A program made the position numbers and the translations under genes. A model generated the notes under the pieces. The model was not told the DNA's origin and made no database searches. It saw nothing but the letters and a program-made list of their open reading frames with translations. Of a DNA stretch of 64,000 nucleotides, positions 9,156 to 16,278 are shown piece by piece. The number at the start of each line of letters is the position of its first letter. The first letter of the stretch is position 1. The stretch lies in the NCBI RefSeq assembly GCF_000379765.1, contig NZ_KB903435.1, positions 124,110 through 188,109 on the forward strand. The letters run 5' to 3'. This DNA is from Flexithrix dorotheae DSM 6795 (GTDB taxonomy: Bacteria > Bacteroidota > Bacteroidia > Cytophagales > Flammeovirgaceae).

Positions 9156-9983
9156 TCAGGTAATGGCGATAATCTGTTCTTTCACACTTTTGGCTTCAAA
9201 AACATCCTTCCAGTTTTCTTTGAAAATCAGCTCTTTACCAATATTTATAGCTTTTAAAGCTGCATCTGAAAACTGACCACCTGGCAATTGGTTGAATAGT
9301 AATGCCAATTCTATATTGATGTGCCCTAAAAAGAAATCATAAGCGGCTTCTTTAGGCACTCCTAATTCTACAACTCTGTCCACTCCCTCTTTTAAAACTG
9401 AAACTACTGCAGCGCCAAAAGTTTCGGATAAAGCGGGTTCCAGAATGCCCATTTGTTCAATGGTAATTCTATGCGAAACCGTTACAGGTGCATACATGAT
9501 TTTTGCCAGTTCTTCCCCGGCAGCATAAACCTCTTCAGGTCCCTGGATGAGGGCACAAACAATGGTTTGTTTAGCGGCTATTCCTCCGAAATAATCAAAA
9601 TGTGCTTTTTCATTGGGTTCCCAGTTGAAAACTGAAGGATGAGAAGGGTGAGAAGCGAAATATGAAATATCTTCTCTTGCAAAAAGATGCCCGGCCAATG
9701 GTGCTGCCGGATCAAGACTTACGCCAACTGCTCCGGGTTTCATCATAGGAACAATTTTGGAAGTGACTGATTTAATGGCAATATCCGGAACGGCAAAGAT
9801 TACGTAATCGGCCTCAGGTACTGCGTCCTCAGCTTTGGAAACGTCCACTCCTCTTGATTTTACTTTTTCAATTCCTTCAGGACTAACTTCCAGATAGGTC
9901 ATGTCATATTTGGAATCTTTCAGGTTGTCGGTAAGCCTGCAACCCATTTTTCCTCCAGCTCCAACTATCGTTACTTTTGTCAT
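9156..9983 (-). CDS. apnO: D-apionate oxidoisomerase (ApnO-like)
   Basis: A 275-aa NAD-dependent dehydrogenase-type protein. The N-terminal Rossmann motif GAGGKMG is at residues 8-14, followed by 'DYVIFAVPD' and 'SLDPAAPLAG'. The helical C-terminal half ('ILEPALSETFGAAVVS') resembles the 6-phosphogluconate/hydroxyisobutyrate dehydrogenase superfamily. ApnO converts D-apionate to 3-oxo-isoapionate with migration of a hydroxymethyl group, a reaction like ketol-acid reductoisomerase run in an oxidative sense. Neighbours are the OiaK-like kinase 39 bp upstream and GH140 genes downstream. A generic oxidoreductase is the alternative, but co-occurrence with ApnL, OiaK and a RuBisCO-like protein makes ApnO the best reading. 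Confidence 0.8.
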   Translation of the reverse strand: MTKVTIVGAGGKMGCRLTDNLKDSKYDMTYLEVSPEGIEKVKSRGVDVSKAEDAVPEADYVIFAVPDIAIKSVTSKIVPMMKPGAVGVSLDPAAPLAGHLFAREDISYFASHPSHPSVFNWEPNEKAHFDYFGGIAAKQTIVCALIQGPEEVYAAGEELAKIMYAPVTVSHRITIEQMGILEPALSETFGAAVVSVLKEGVDRVVELGVPKEAAYDFFLGHINIELALLFNQLPGGQFSDAALKAINIGKELIFKENWKDVFEAKSVKEQIIAIT

Positions 9984-10022
9984 GTTTCCTTATTTTATAT
10001 ATTAATAATCAAAAATTTTCAC

Positions 10023-11417
10023 TCAAATACTGTCTATGATTCCGCCATTCAAAATGGCTTCAAAATAATTTTCCTTCCCATTTTGCCCGCCTTTTAGAGA
10101 AATTTCCAGTCCATCAAAAGCCGGGTTTTTGGAATGAGCCACACACAAAGGCGCTCCGGGGGCAATAGGGCATAAAGTTTCCAATGCATAAATACCCAGT
10201 TCTCTGGAAACATACCCGGAAGTATCTCCACCGGCCGAAACAACCCTTATTTTTCCGTGTTTTTCCAGTAAGCTTTTCATGATTTTTCCCATGGCTTTTC
10301 CAATAATTTTCCCCGAATTGTCATCTCCGTGTTCAGCCATCCACTGGTTTACCATGGCAATGGAATTATCCCCGGGACCCTTGGCTGAAAAAATTGTAAG
10401 GCTTTTATTTTGACTGAGGATTTGGGATGCTTTTTTAATAATGGCATCCATTTCTTTCTCAGGATGATTTAAAAGGTTGATGACATCAATTCGAATTTCC
10501 TCAAACCCTTTTTTTGCAGCATAATTCAATTGATTTGCAGTGATCGGGGAACAACTCCCGGCTACTACAATTATTTGCTCAGCTTTATCTGCTTTTGAGG
10601 TATTTTCTACATTTTCAATTTCTCCAATTTTCTGAAGATATTTAGCCAAAGCATAATTGATTCCCGAAGAACCCACCAGGAGTTGGGTTTTAGTTTGTTT
10701 GATTTTAAAAATAAGTGCTCCCGTTGTTTCCAGATGGTGAAGATTAAAAGTATCGAACAATAAAAAATCTCCCGGGTTTCTTGAAAGGGATTTCACTTTT
10801 TCTATTTTTTCCTCCTCATTTAATTCAAAATCATGTAAATCGAAAAGCTGACATTTTTTGTCCGACTGCAAAGCCAGATGTCTTCTGATATCACTTTCCC
10901 GCATTGGGGTAACCGGATGATTCGCCATTACGGGGTGGAGGTCCAGCCGGAATGTTTCTGCTCCAATTCTGGCAAATAAATTTCCAAAAATCACGAATCT
11001 ATTCAGAAAAGGGGCTCCAATAATAATAGGAACAGTGGCTGATGGAAAAAATCGTTCTGCCAGTTCTGTAGCTCTGCCAATATTCCCTTTATCTGGAGCA
11101 GAATCCATGGTAGAACACACTTTGTAATGAAAAAAATCGGTGGGAATCTGACTGATTTTTTTGAAAACCGGGAGTAATTCTTTCTCCATTTCCTGCTTAT
11201 TCAGGCTTCGGGAAATTCCTGCTACACCAAAAGCTTTTAATATTTCACCACCTACATTTTTTTTAAGTTTAAAGCTGCTAACTTCCTCATTTGTAGGAGG
11301 TTTCAGAAACAATGCGGTAGGGATACCATTAAATGCCAGGGTTTCCATCACATCGGTGGAACCGGTAAAATCATCCCCGTAATAACTTAGCCATATATTA
11401 TTGTGAAGCAACTTCAT
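10023..11417 (-). CDS. oiaK: 3-oxo-isoapionate kinase (four-carbon acid sugar kinase family, DUF1537)
   Basis: A 464-aa cytoplasmic kinase of the DUF1537/OtnK family. The N-terminal substrate-binding motif 'YYGDDFTGSTDVMET' is at residues 12-26, and the C-terminal nucleotide-binding part has 'VVSAGGDTSGYVSRELG' and 'PGAPLCVAHS'. The family phosphorylates four-carbon acid sugars and related compounds; OiaK members phosphorylate 3-oxo-isoapionate at O4. The start overlaps the end of the RuBisCO-like gene by 4 bp (ATGA type), so the kinase and the enzyme using its product are translationally coupled. Function within the family is inferred from that coupling and from the neighbouring ApnO-like gene. 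Confidence 0.8.
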   Translation of the reverse strand: MKLLHNNIWLSYYGDDFTGSTDVMETLAFNGIPTALFLKPPTNEEVSSFKLKKNVGGEILKAFGVAGISRSLNKQEMEKELLPVFKKISQIPTDFFHYKVCSTMDSAPDKGNIGRATELAERFFPSATVPIIIGAPFLNRFVIFGNLFARIGAETFRLDLHPVMANHPVTPMRESDIRRHLALQSDKKCQLFDLHDFELNEEEKIEKVKSLSRNPGDFLLFDTFNLHHLETTGALIFKIKQTKTQLLVGSSGINYALAKYLQKIGEIENVENTSKADKAEQIIVVAGSCSPITANQLNYAAKKGFEEIRIDVINLLNHPEKEMDAIIKKASQILSQNKSLTIFSAKGPGDNSIAMVNQWMAEHGDDNSGKIIGKAMGKIMKSLLEKHGKIRVVSAGGDTSGYVSRELGIYALETLCPIAPGAPLCVAHSKNPAFDGLEISLKGGQNGKENYFEAILNGGIIDSI

Positions 11418-12676
11418 GATAAATTTCCGTAAAATTTTAAGGCTTTTTTCAATTCTGCATGATCTTCGGAATAAGTTTCCAGATCAATTCCCTTAATGGC
11501 AGCTTCCCAACCCTGAATTATACTTTTTACTCCTGCGGCAATGCCATCAGGATGTGCTACAATCCCCCCTCCACAGACATACATCACATCAGTGCTTTTA
11601 ATGGCATTGTAGGTGTCAACAGTCTGACCAGCCCATTGTCCCGAGGAAAGTACAGGCATGGGGCTTTTTGTACCGATGAATCCCGACAAACAAGCCTGAA
11701 TAGACTGAATAACCGAAGTGTCAGTTTCGCAAAACTTGTTGCGGATGCCATTGGTGTGCAAATGATCTACTCCTGCTAGTCTCCAAAACTTTTGATAGGC
11801 GGGAAATTCCATCCCCAAAACAGGAGAACGAGCGTATATTCCCCAACCATTTCTATGACCGTGAATGGGTAATTGGGTAAATTCATTAAGTTTTAATAAA
11901 CCGCTGATTCCCACCCAATTGATACTCGTCATTACACAAGTTCCTCCTTTTTCCAACACATAATCGTGTCTCTTTTTCATTTCATCTATATCCCCGCTAA
12001 TGTTGAAGGCATACATGGACTTTTTTCCGGTTTTTTCGGCATGATCATTAATGACTTCCATTACGGCATCCACTCTCTTTTCAAAGGGAGAATGGGGAGC
12101 ATCTCCCATCAGTTCATCGTCTTTTAAAAAGTCCAAACCAGCTTCAATAAGGGTTTTGGTTTGTTGCGCAGTGGCTTCAGGGGATAAGCCCACGCTTGGC
12201 TTGATGATGGTGCCAATAATTGGCCGGTTTTCTACTCCGGTAAATTTTCTGGTACCCTCAATGCCAAATTTTGGACCGGGATATTTTTGGGAGAAATCTT
12301 CGGGTAAATCAAAATTCAATAATTTTAATCCTGAAAAAGCACCCAATTCGAATAAGTTTCCCGCTAAAGTAGCCATCAGGTTTGGAAGGTGGAGACCCAC
12401 ATTTTCCAAAGGCCAGCTAAGAGAAACTACTCCTCTTTTTACTTTGCCATGATACCCTTTGGGCATTCTGGCTCCGGGTAATGAAGGTTCTCCTTCATAA
12501 TTGAGTTCAGTGATATTTTCTACTCTTGCACTATGGTTTTCTTTTAATTCCTGTGTTTCTCCTGGTGTTGGAACAAAAGTGCCACAAGATTGTTCTCCGG
12601 CCATTGTTTCAGCAGCTTTTTCCAATGGAAAAGCAGTTTCAATGAGGTAATTGGCATTTATCCTTTTTCCTTCCAT
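11414..12676 (-). CDS. RuBisCO-like protein, 3-oxo-isoapionate-4-phosphate decarboxylase or transcarboxylase/hydrolase
   Basis: A RuBisCO large-subunit-like protein of 420 aa from Met7 (start 12676, 4 bp after the upstream stop; a 426-aa form from 12694 overlaps that gene). In 426-aa numbering, active-site positions are visible: Lys165 in 'GTIIKPSVGLSP', the carbamylation-type Lys191 with Asp193-Glu194 in 'GLDFLKDDE', His280-Arg281 in 'PIHGHRNG', His311 in 'DHLHTNG', Ser350-Ser351 and 'CGGGIVAHPDG'. This metal-site set is intact, so an Mg-dependent enolase-type reaction is likely. In apiose loci such proteins act on 3-oxo-isoapionate 4-phosphate, either decarboxylating it (OiaX) or splitting it to 3-phosphoglycerate and glycolate (OiaT). 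I cannot separate the two by eye. It is not a CO2-fixing RuBisCO judging by context. Confidence 0.82.
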   Translation of the reverse strand: MEGKRINANYLIETAFPLEKAAETMAGEQSCGTFVPTPGETQELKENHSARVENITELNYEGEPSLPGARMPKGYHGKVKRGVVSLSWPLENVGLHLPNLMATLAGNLFELGAFSGLKLLNFDLPEDFSQKYPGPKFGIEGTRKFTGVENRPIIGTIIKPSVGLSPEATAQQTKTLIEAGLDFLKDDELMGDAPHSPFEKRVDAVMEVINDHAEKTGKKSMYAFNISGDIDEMKKRHDYVLEKGGTCVMTSINWVGISGLLKLNEFTQLPIHGHRNGWGIYARSPVLGMEFPAYQKFWRLAGVDHLHTNGIRNKFCETDTSVIQSIQACLSGFIGTKSPMPVLSSGQWAGQTVDTYNAIKSTDVMYVCGGGIVAHPDGIAAGVKSIIQGWEAAIKGIDLETYSEDHAELKKALKFYGNLS

Positions 12677-12680
12677 AGTC

Positions 12681-13502
12681 TTACTTTTTAACATGGGCTA
12701 ATATTGATTTTAAATATTCAGCACTTTCTTTTGCCCATGCCTGCTCTTTGACTATTGTTTCCTGAATATGATTTTCCGGTCCAGGCCACAATTCCATAAT
12801 GGCGCTCTGGCAGTTTCCAATTTTGTCCAGTTCTTCTATAAGCCAGTGTAATGGCAGCATTCCCAATCCTGTTGGCGTTCCGGTAATGGAAAACCCCATG
12901 TTATGGCTTAATCTTTTGATGCTGTAATCTTTTACATGCAGATTAATGGTATAGGGGAGAAGCAGCCGGGCTACTTCTGCAAATCCTTCATCGGCTCCAA
13001 TAGAGTTCACAGAATCCAGGCAAATTCCAACCTGTTTTTCATCTGTTTTTTTTATGATTTCCAGAAATTCAGCTGCTTTTAGCCGGTCATGATTTTCAAT
13101 GGCCAGTTTGATATTTTTGGTCCTAAAAGCAGGAAGAAATGAATTGATTAAATCAATGATTTCAGGAACTTCCGGTTCATAGCCATCTGCATCGATCACC
13201 ATTCTTAAGATTGGAGAATTGAAAAAATCAGCCAGTTCGAGATGTTTTTTGATATTTTCAGGTCTTAGTCCTCGGGTCCCAATTTCAATAGCTAAACCGA
13301 ATTCCTGAGCTTTTTCCTTTACTTGTTTTAATTCAGTTGGGCTATAATGATCAAGAGGCAGGTTGTCAGCAATTTGAACACAATCTGCTCCCAGGGTTTT
13401 GGCCTTTTCCAAAAATTGAAAAACTGTCATGGGTTCTTCTGGCATATTTCCAGGTACCCCAATTGACCAGGCAAAAGCATAAGTTCCTACTCCAAATCTC
13501 AT
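12681..13502 (-). CDS. Xylose isomerase-like TIM-barrel protein, possible OiaC-type decarboxylase or isomerase
   Basis: A 273-aa cytoplasmic protein of the sugar phosphate isomerase/epimerase (AP endonuclease 2-like TIM barrel) family. Metal-ligand segments expected of the fold are visible: 'KLAIENHDRL' (Glu), 'GICLDSVNS' (Asp), 'INLHVKDYS' (His, Asp) and 'AIMELWPGPE' (Glu). It sits immediately before the RuBisCO-like gene and about 290 bp after the dehydrogenase. From memory, 3-oxo-isoapionate decarboxylase (OiaC) of the unphosphorylated apiose branch belongs to this broad family; an isomerase acting on a tetrulose phosphate is an equally reasonable alternative. The fold is sure, the substrate is not. 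Confidence 0.7.
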   Translation of the reverse strand: MRFGVGTYAFAWSIGVPGNMPEEPMTVFQFLEKAKTLGADCVQIADNLPLDHYSPTELKQVKEKAQEFGLAIEIGTRGLRPENIKKHLELADFFNSPILRMVIDADGYEPEVPEIIDLINSFLPAFRTKNIKLAIENHDRLKAAEFLEIIKKTDEKQVGICLDSVNSIGADEGFAEVARLLLPYTINLHVKDYSIKRLSHNMGFSITGTPTGLGMLPLHWLIEELDKIGNCQSAIMELWPGPENHIQETIVKEQAWAKESAEYLKSILAHVKK

Positions 13503-13537
13503 GTTAAATAATTATAAAATTGTCTGGTTCAAGCATC

Positions 13538-13780
13538 AGCCTGGCCGAAATATTTGAACAACGTTTCGCTGTTCTCCAAATCAGGCTAAAGTTTGAGTCA
13601 TTCCAATACTACTTTACCAAACTTATCTAAGATGGAAAGTTTCCATTTAAAATTAAACCTGTTTGAACTGATCTAATAACTAGAACCTCCCTTGTATCCC
13701 CTCCAGAGGGGAAAAAGAGAATTTACTTGGCTAAAGTTTGTAACTTTAGCATTATCAATAATTTGAAGTTTGCAACGTCC
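13538..13780. repeat. Mixed intergenic repeats between TIM-barrel and dehydrogenase genes (cluster D)
   Basis: This 286-bp gap contains three repeat types. An imperfect stem-loop at 13538-13587 has arms AGCCTG/CAGGCT and an inner loop with CGTTTCGCT, like the last hairpins of clusters A and C. A 29-bp GC-rich element at 13686-13714 recurs nearly unchanged at 36304. A TGT-loop hairpin lies at 13729-13750 (10-bp stem GGCTAAAGTT less one end pair), with a decayed one at about 13763-13780. Confidence 0.75.
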
Positions 13781-13788
13781 AGGTTTTG

Positions 13789-14817
13789 CTAATAATTTAT
13801 CACACTATTTTCAGCTGCTGACTGATAAGAATCAAACACCAATTGAATCGTTTTGAAATTATCTTCTCCGGTGGTTTCGGCCTCCTTTTTTCCCAACATA
13901 TCCAACAAAATATCCTGATTGCAATCGAAAATACTGGAATGTACAACTGCATAATCAGGATCCACCCAGTCGTAGATTGTTGGCTCTACTATTTCCTTGG
14001 TAGTTCCTGTTTTTGTGGTAGTGCTGATTTCAAAATCCGGTCCCAGATACAATGACCCCTTATCTCCTTCAATTAAAACATAGGTTTGGGGAAACCGCTC
14101 CTTTTCTAAAATACTGGCATAGGACATTTCTGCATAGCAATGCACACCATCGTCCATTTCCATAAAGACATTTGCTACATCTTCTCCTCTGATATTCGGG
14201 TTCACCCGCTGAGTTTTGCAATACAGTGACTTTGCTTCCCCAAAAAGGCTCCGGGAAACATCTAAAATATGTGAGCCTAAATCGGTGATAATGAATTGCT
14301 CTAATTCTGCCAAAAATGGTTGATTATCGAATACCGGAAAACTGTTACAAAAGGAAACATTAGCCTTAAATGGCTTTCCAATGATACCAGAAGTCAGTTT
14401 TTCCTTTAAAACCCTGACCGGTTTTTGCCAGCGGAAATTTTCGTGAATGTAAAAATCAACTTTATTTGATTTACAGCTTTCCATCATTGCTCTGGCCTGC
14501 TGAAAAGTAGGAGCCATTGGCTTCTGGCAAATGACATTTATTCCCCTTTCTGCTGCCATTTTGGTAAAAACCGGATGGGTATCCACATCAGTGATGATAT
14601 CTATAAAATCAAGTTCTTCATTGTCCAGTAATTTTTGAGGATCATCGTAAACGGCTGGAACATTGAAGCAATCTGCGAGATGTTCTGCTTTGGAAAGGGT
14701 TCGGTTATAAAGTGCTATTAATTCTACATGTTCCTTCAACTCCATCCAGGCACCAATCTGAAACTTTGCCCAAAAACCGCATCCCATTACTGCAAATCGT
14801 AATTTTTTCATTTTCAT
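13789..14817 (-). CDS. Gfo/Idh/MocA dehydrogenase, likely D-apiose dehydrogenase (ApsD-like)
   Basis: A 342-aa cytoplasmic NAD(P)-dependent oxidoreductase. The N-terminal Rossmann segment 'RFAVMGCGFWAKFQIG' (about residues 6-21) is followed by the family lysine motif 'VICQKPMAPT' and 'ENFRWQKP' before the substrate-binding alpha/beta domain. Characterised D-apiose dehydrogenases, which oxidise apiose to apionolactone, belong to this family, and the product would be the substrate of the lactonase in the same gene set. No other candidate for this first step is present. It is the promoter-proximal gene facing the LacI regulator. Family certain, substrate inferred. Confidence 0.72.
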   Translation of the reverse strand: MKMKKLRFAVMGCGFWAKFQIGAWMELKEHVELIALYNRTLSKAEHLADCFNVPAVYDDPQKLLDNEELDFIDIITDVDTHPVFTKMAAERGINVICQKPMAPTFQQARAMMESCKSNKVDFYIHENFRWQKPVRVLKEKLTSGIIGKPFKANVSFCNSFPVFDNQPFLAELEQFIITDLGSHILDVSRSLFGEAKSLYCKTQRVNPNIRGEDVANVFMEMDDGVHCYAEMSYASILEKERFPQTYVLIEGDKGSLYLGPDFEISTTTKTGTTKEIVEPTIYDWVDPDYAVVHSSIFDCNQDILLDMLGKKEAETTGEDNFKTIQLVFDSYQSAAENSVINY

Positions 14818-14934
14818 TGATAATTAGCCCGATTTCAAATTAATTTCGGATATTTCAAATGCCTTTCCCGGTTAGGCTTCTTTCCTGTGAAAAAATCAGT
14901 AATTCCCAAAGAAATCTTTAAAACAGATTTTCCC

Positions 14935-15015
14935 AGCAAGATCTTCGATAGAGACCTTGCGTAACAGGACTTCAGAAGCTTTAAAGAGGCAGGGTCGCGA
15001 AAATGCAGACCTTGC
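14935..15015. repeat. Stem-loop repeat pair, GACCTTGC/GCAGGGTC family
   Basis: Two inverted repeats: 14935-14960 (arms GCAAGATCT/AGACCTTGC) and 14989-15015 (arms GCAGGGTC/GACCTTGC, loop GCGAAAATGCA). The same two-hairpin unit, better preserved, lies at 45309-45398, and a fragment at about 42794-42825. Confidence 0.75.
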
Positions 15016-15120
15016 TAAGACAAATATTCGCTTCTATAGGGGTTTCCTGTTGAAGGACTCCTCCCTTCTGTAACAATTTTCCTCTTTTTTGAAGATTAAA
15101 AAAAGGATTTGAGGATGAAG

Positions 15121-15140
15121 TTACGCAAAGGTTTGCGTAA
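15121..15140. promoter_or_regulatory. Candidate LacI-family operator
   Basis: TTACGCAAAGGTTTGCGTAA: 9-bp perfect arms around a 2-bp centre, typical in size and core (GCAAA..TTTGC) of LacI/GalR operators. It lies 60 bp before the regulator's start codon, and a third half-site (TTGCGTAA) follows directly at 15143-15150. Binding of the adjacent LacI-type regulator is inferred. Confidence 0.7.
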
Positions 15141-15200
15141 AATTGCGTAATTTCAAAGCGGGTAATAAGCAACTCAATAATTAGCAAAAATTTAAGGGTA

Positions 15201-16220
15201 ATGAAGCCAAAAAGGGTAACCATAAAAGACCTGGCCAAAGCGCTAAATGTTTCTCCTTCAACAATTTCCAGAGCTTTGCAGGATAGTTATCAGATTGGGG
15301 AGGAAACGAAAAAGGCGGTGTGGGAACTGGCCAAAAAATGGAATTATAAACCGAATTTGGTGGCCAAGCGGTTAATAAAACAAAAAAGCTTTACAGTAGG
15401 AGTGATTGTACCGGAGGTTTCCTATTATTTTAATGCCACTCTTATCATGGGGCTGGAAGACATATTGCTGAAGGAAGGTTTTAACCTGATTATCTGCCAG
15501 ACCCACGAATCATACGAAAGGGAGATTTTACATTTTGAATACCTTATGGCCAATCAGGTAGATGGCATCATTTCCTCTATTTCCGGAGAAACACAGCAAA
15601 TGAGCCATTTACATAATATACTGGAAGGAGGTACTCCTCTGGTGTTATTTGACAGAGGCTTTAATGTACCAAATATTTCTAAAGTAATGATTGATAATGT
15701 AGAAGCCGGGAGGGTGGCAGTATCATACCTGATAGAAACAGGCTGTAAAAGAATCGCCTATTTACAGGGGCCGGAAAGTTTACCTATAGGAAATGCCAGA
15801 AAAAAAGGCTATATCAAAGCCCTGGCAGAGGCGGGAATCCCCTTTGATGAAAAACTTGTAAGCCATTGTAAGTTTGGTTCGGATATGGGTTATTCCAATG
15901 CGAAAAAAATGCTGGGTATGAAAGAACCTCCTGATGCATTTTTCTGTATTAATGACAGGATTGGAATGGGTACGCTTGCTGCTATTAGGGAAAAAGGATT
16001 AAGTATTCCAGATGATGTGGCGGTTATCGGTTTTAATGATGAACCTTATGCCAAATTACTGAACCCAAGGTTGACTACAATTGAACAACCTGCTTTTAAA
16101 ATGGGTCAGGAAGCAGCAAAAATGTTCCTTTATCAGCTAAAAACAGATGAACCTGAAATTCAGACCAAAATTCTCCCAACTAAATTAATTATTAGAGAGT
16201 CAACAATGGGAAAATGTTGA
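15201..16220 (+). CDS. LacI/GalR-family transcriptional regulator
   Basis: A 339-aa one-component regulator. The N-terminal helix-turn-helix 'VTIKDLAKALNVSPSTISRAL' style segment covers residues 6-26, the hinge helix follows ('KPNLVAKRLIKQKSFTVGVIVP'), and the rest is a periplasmic-binding-protein-like sensor domain with 'VLFDRGFNVPNISKVMIDN' and 'FCINDRIGMGTLAAIREKG'. It is transcribed away from the apiose catabolic genes and probably controls them in response to apiose, apionate or a related metabolite. A palindrome fitting its family lies just upstream, suggesting autoregulation as well. Start at ATG 15201 places the HTH at the usual distance from the N-terminus. Confidence 0.92.
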   Translation: MKPKRVTIKDLAKALNVSPSTISRALQDSYQIGEETKKAVWELAKKWNYKPNLVAKRLIKQKSFTVGVIVPEVSYYFNATLIMGLEDILLKEGFNLIICQTHESYEREILHFEYLMANQVDGIISSISGETQQMSHLHNILEGGTPLVLFDRGFNVPNISKVMIDNVEAGRVAVSYLIETGCKRIAYLQGPESLPIGNARKKGYIKALAEAGIPFDEKLVSHCKFGSDMGYSNAKKMLGMKEPPDAFFCINDRIGMGTLAAIREKGLSIPDDVAVIGFNDEPYAKLLNPRLTTIEQPAFKMGQEAAKMFLYQLKTDEPEIQTKILPTKLIIRESTMGKC

Positions 16221-16278
16221 TTAGAATTTTTAATTTTAAATCCGGAAGAACTAATTTTCCAAAGAAGATTATTTAAAT

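Larger units (their letters stand above)
14818..15200. promoter_or_regulatory. Divergent control region between the apiose operon and lacI-type regulator
   Basis: 383 bp without genes. The left part is plain AT-rich sequence. The middle (14935-15015) holds two stem-loop repeats, and the right part contains a perfect-arm palindrome at 15121-15140 and an extra half-site at 15143-15150. A TTGCGTAA half-site also occurs at 14957-14964 inside the first stem-loop. No convincing TAnnTTTG promoter could be fixed for either direction. Confidence 0.6.

Noticed and set aside
12051-12452. 133-codon open frame on the plus strand inside the RuBisCO-like gene
   Set aside because: It is opposite a conserved gene with intact active-site motifs and has no recognisable domain or upstream signal; it is an antisense by-product.
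11414-12676. Autotrophic RuBisCO
   Set aside because: No phosphoribulokinase, small subunit or carboxysome genes are present, and the setting is sugar-acid catabolism; it is a RuBisCO-like protein.
14981-15238. 85-codon minus-strand frame across the divergent region and start of the LacI gene
   Set aside because: It crosses the repeat and the operator-like palindrome and covers the start of a well-supported regulator gene; no domain is seen.
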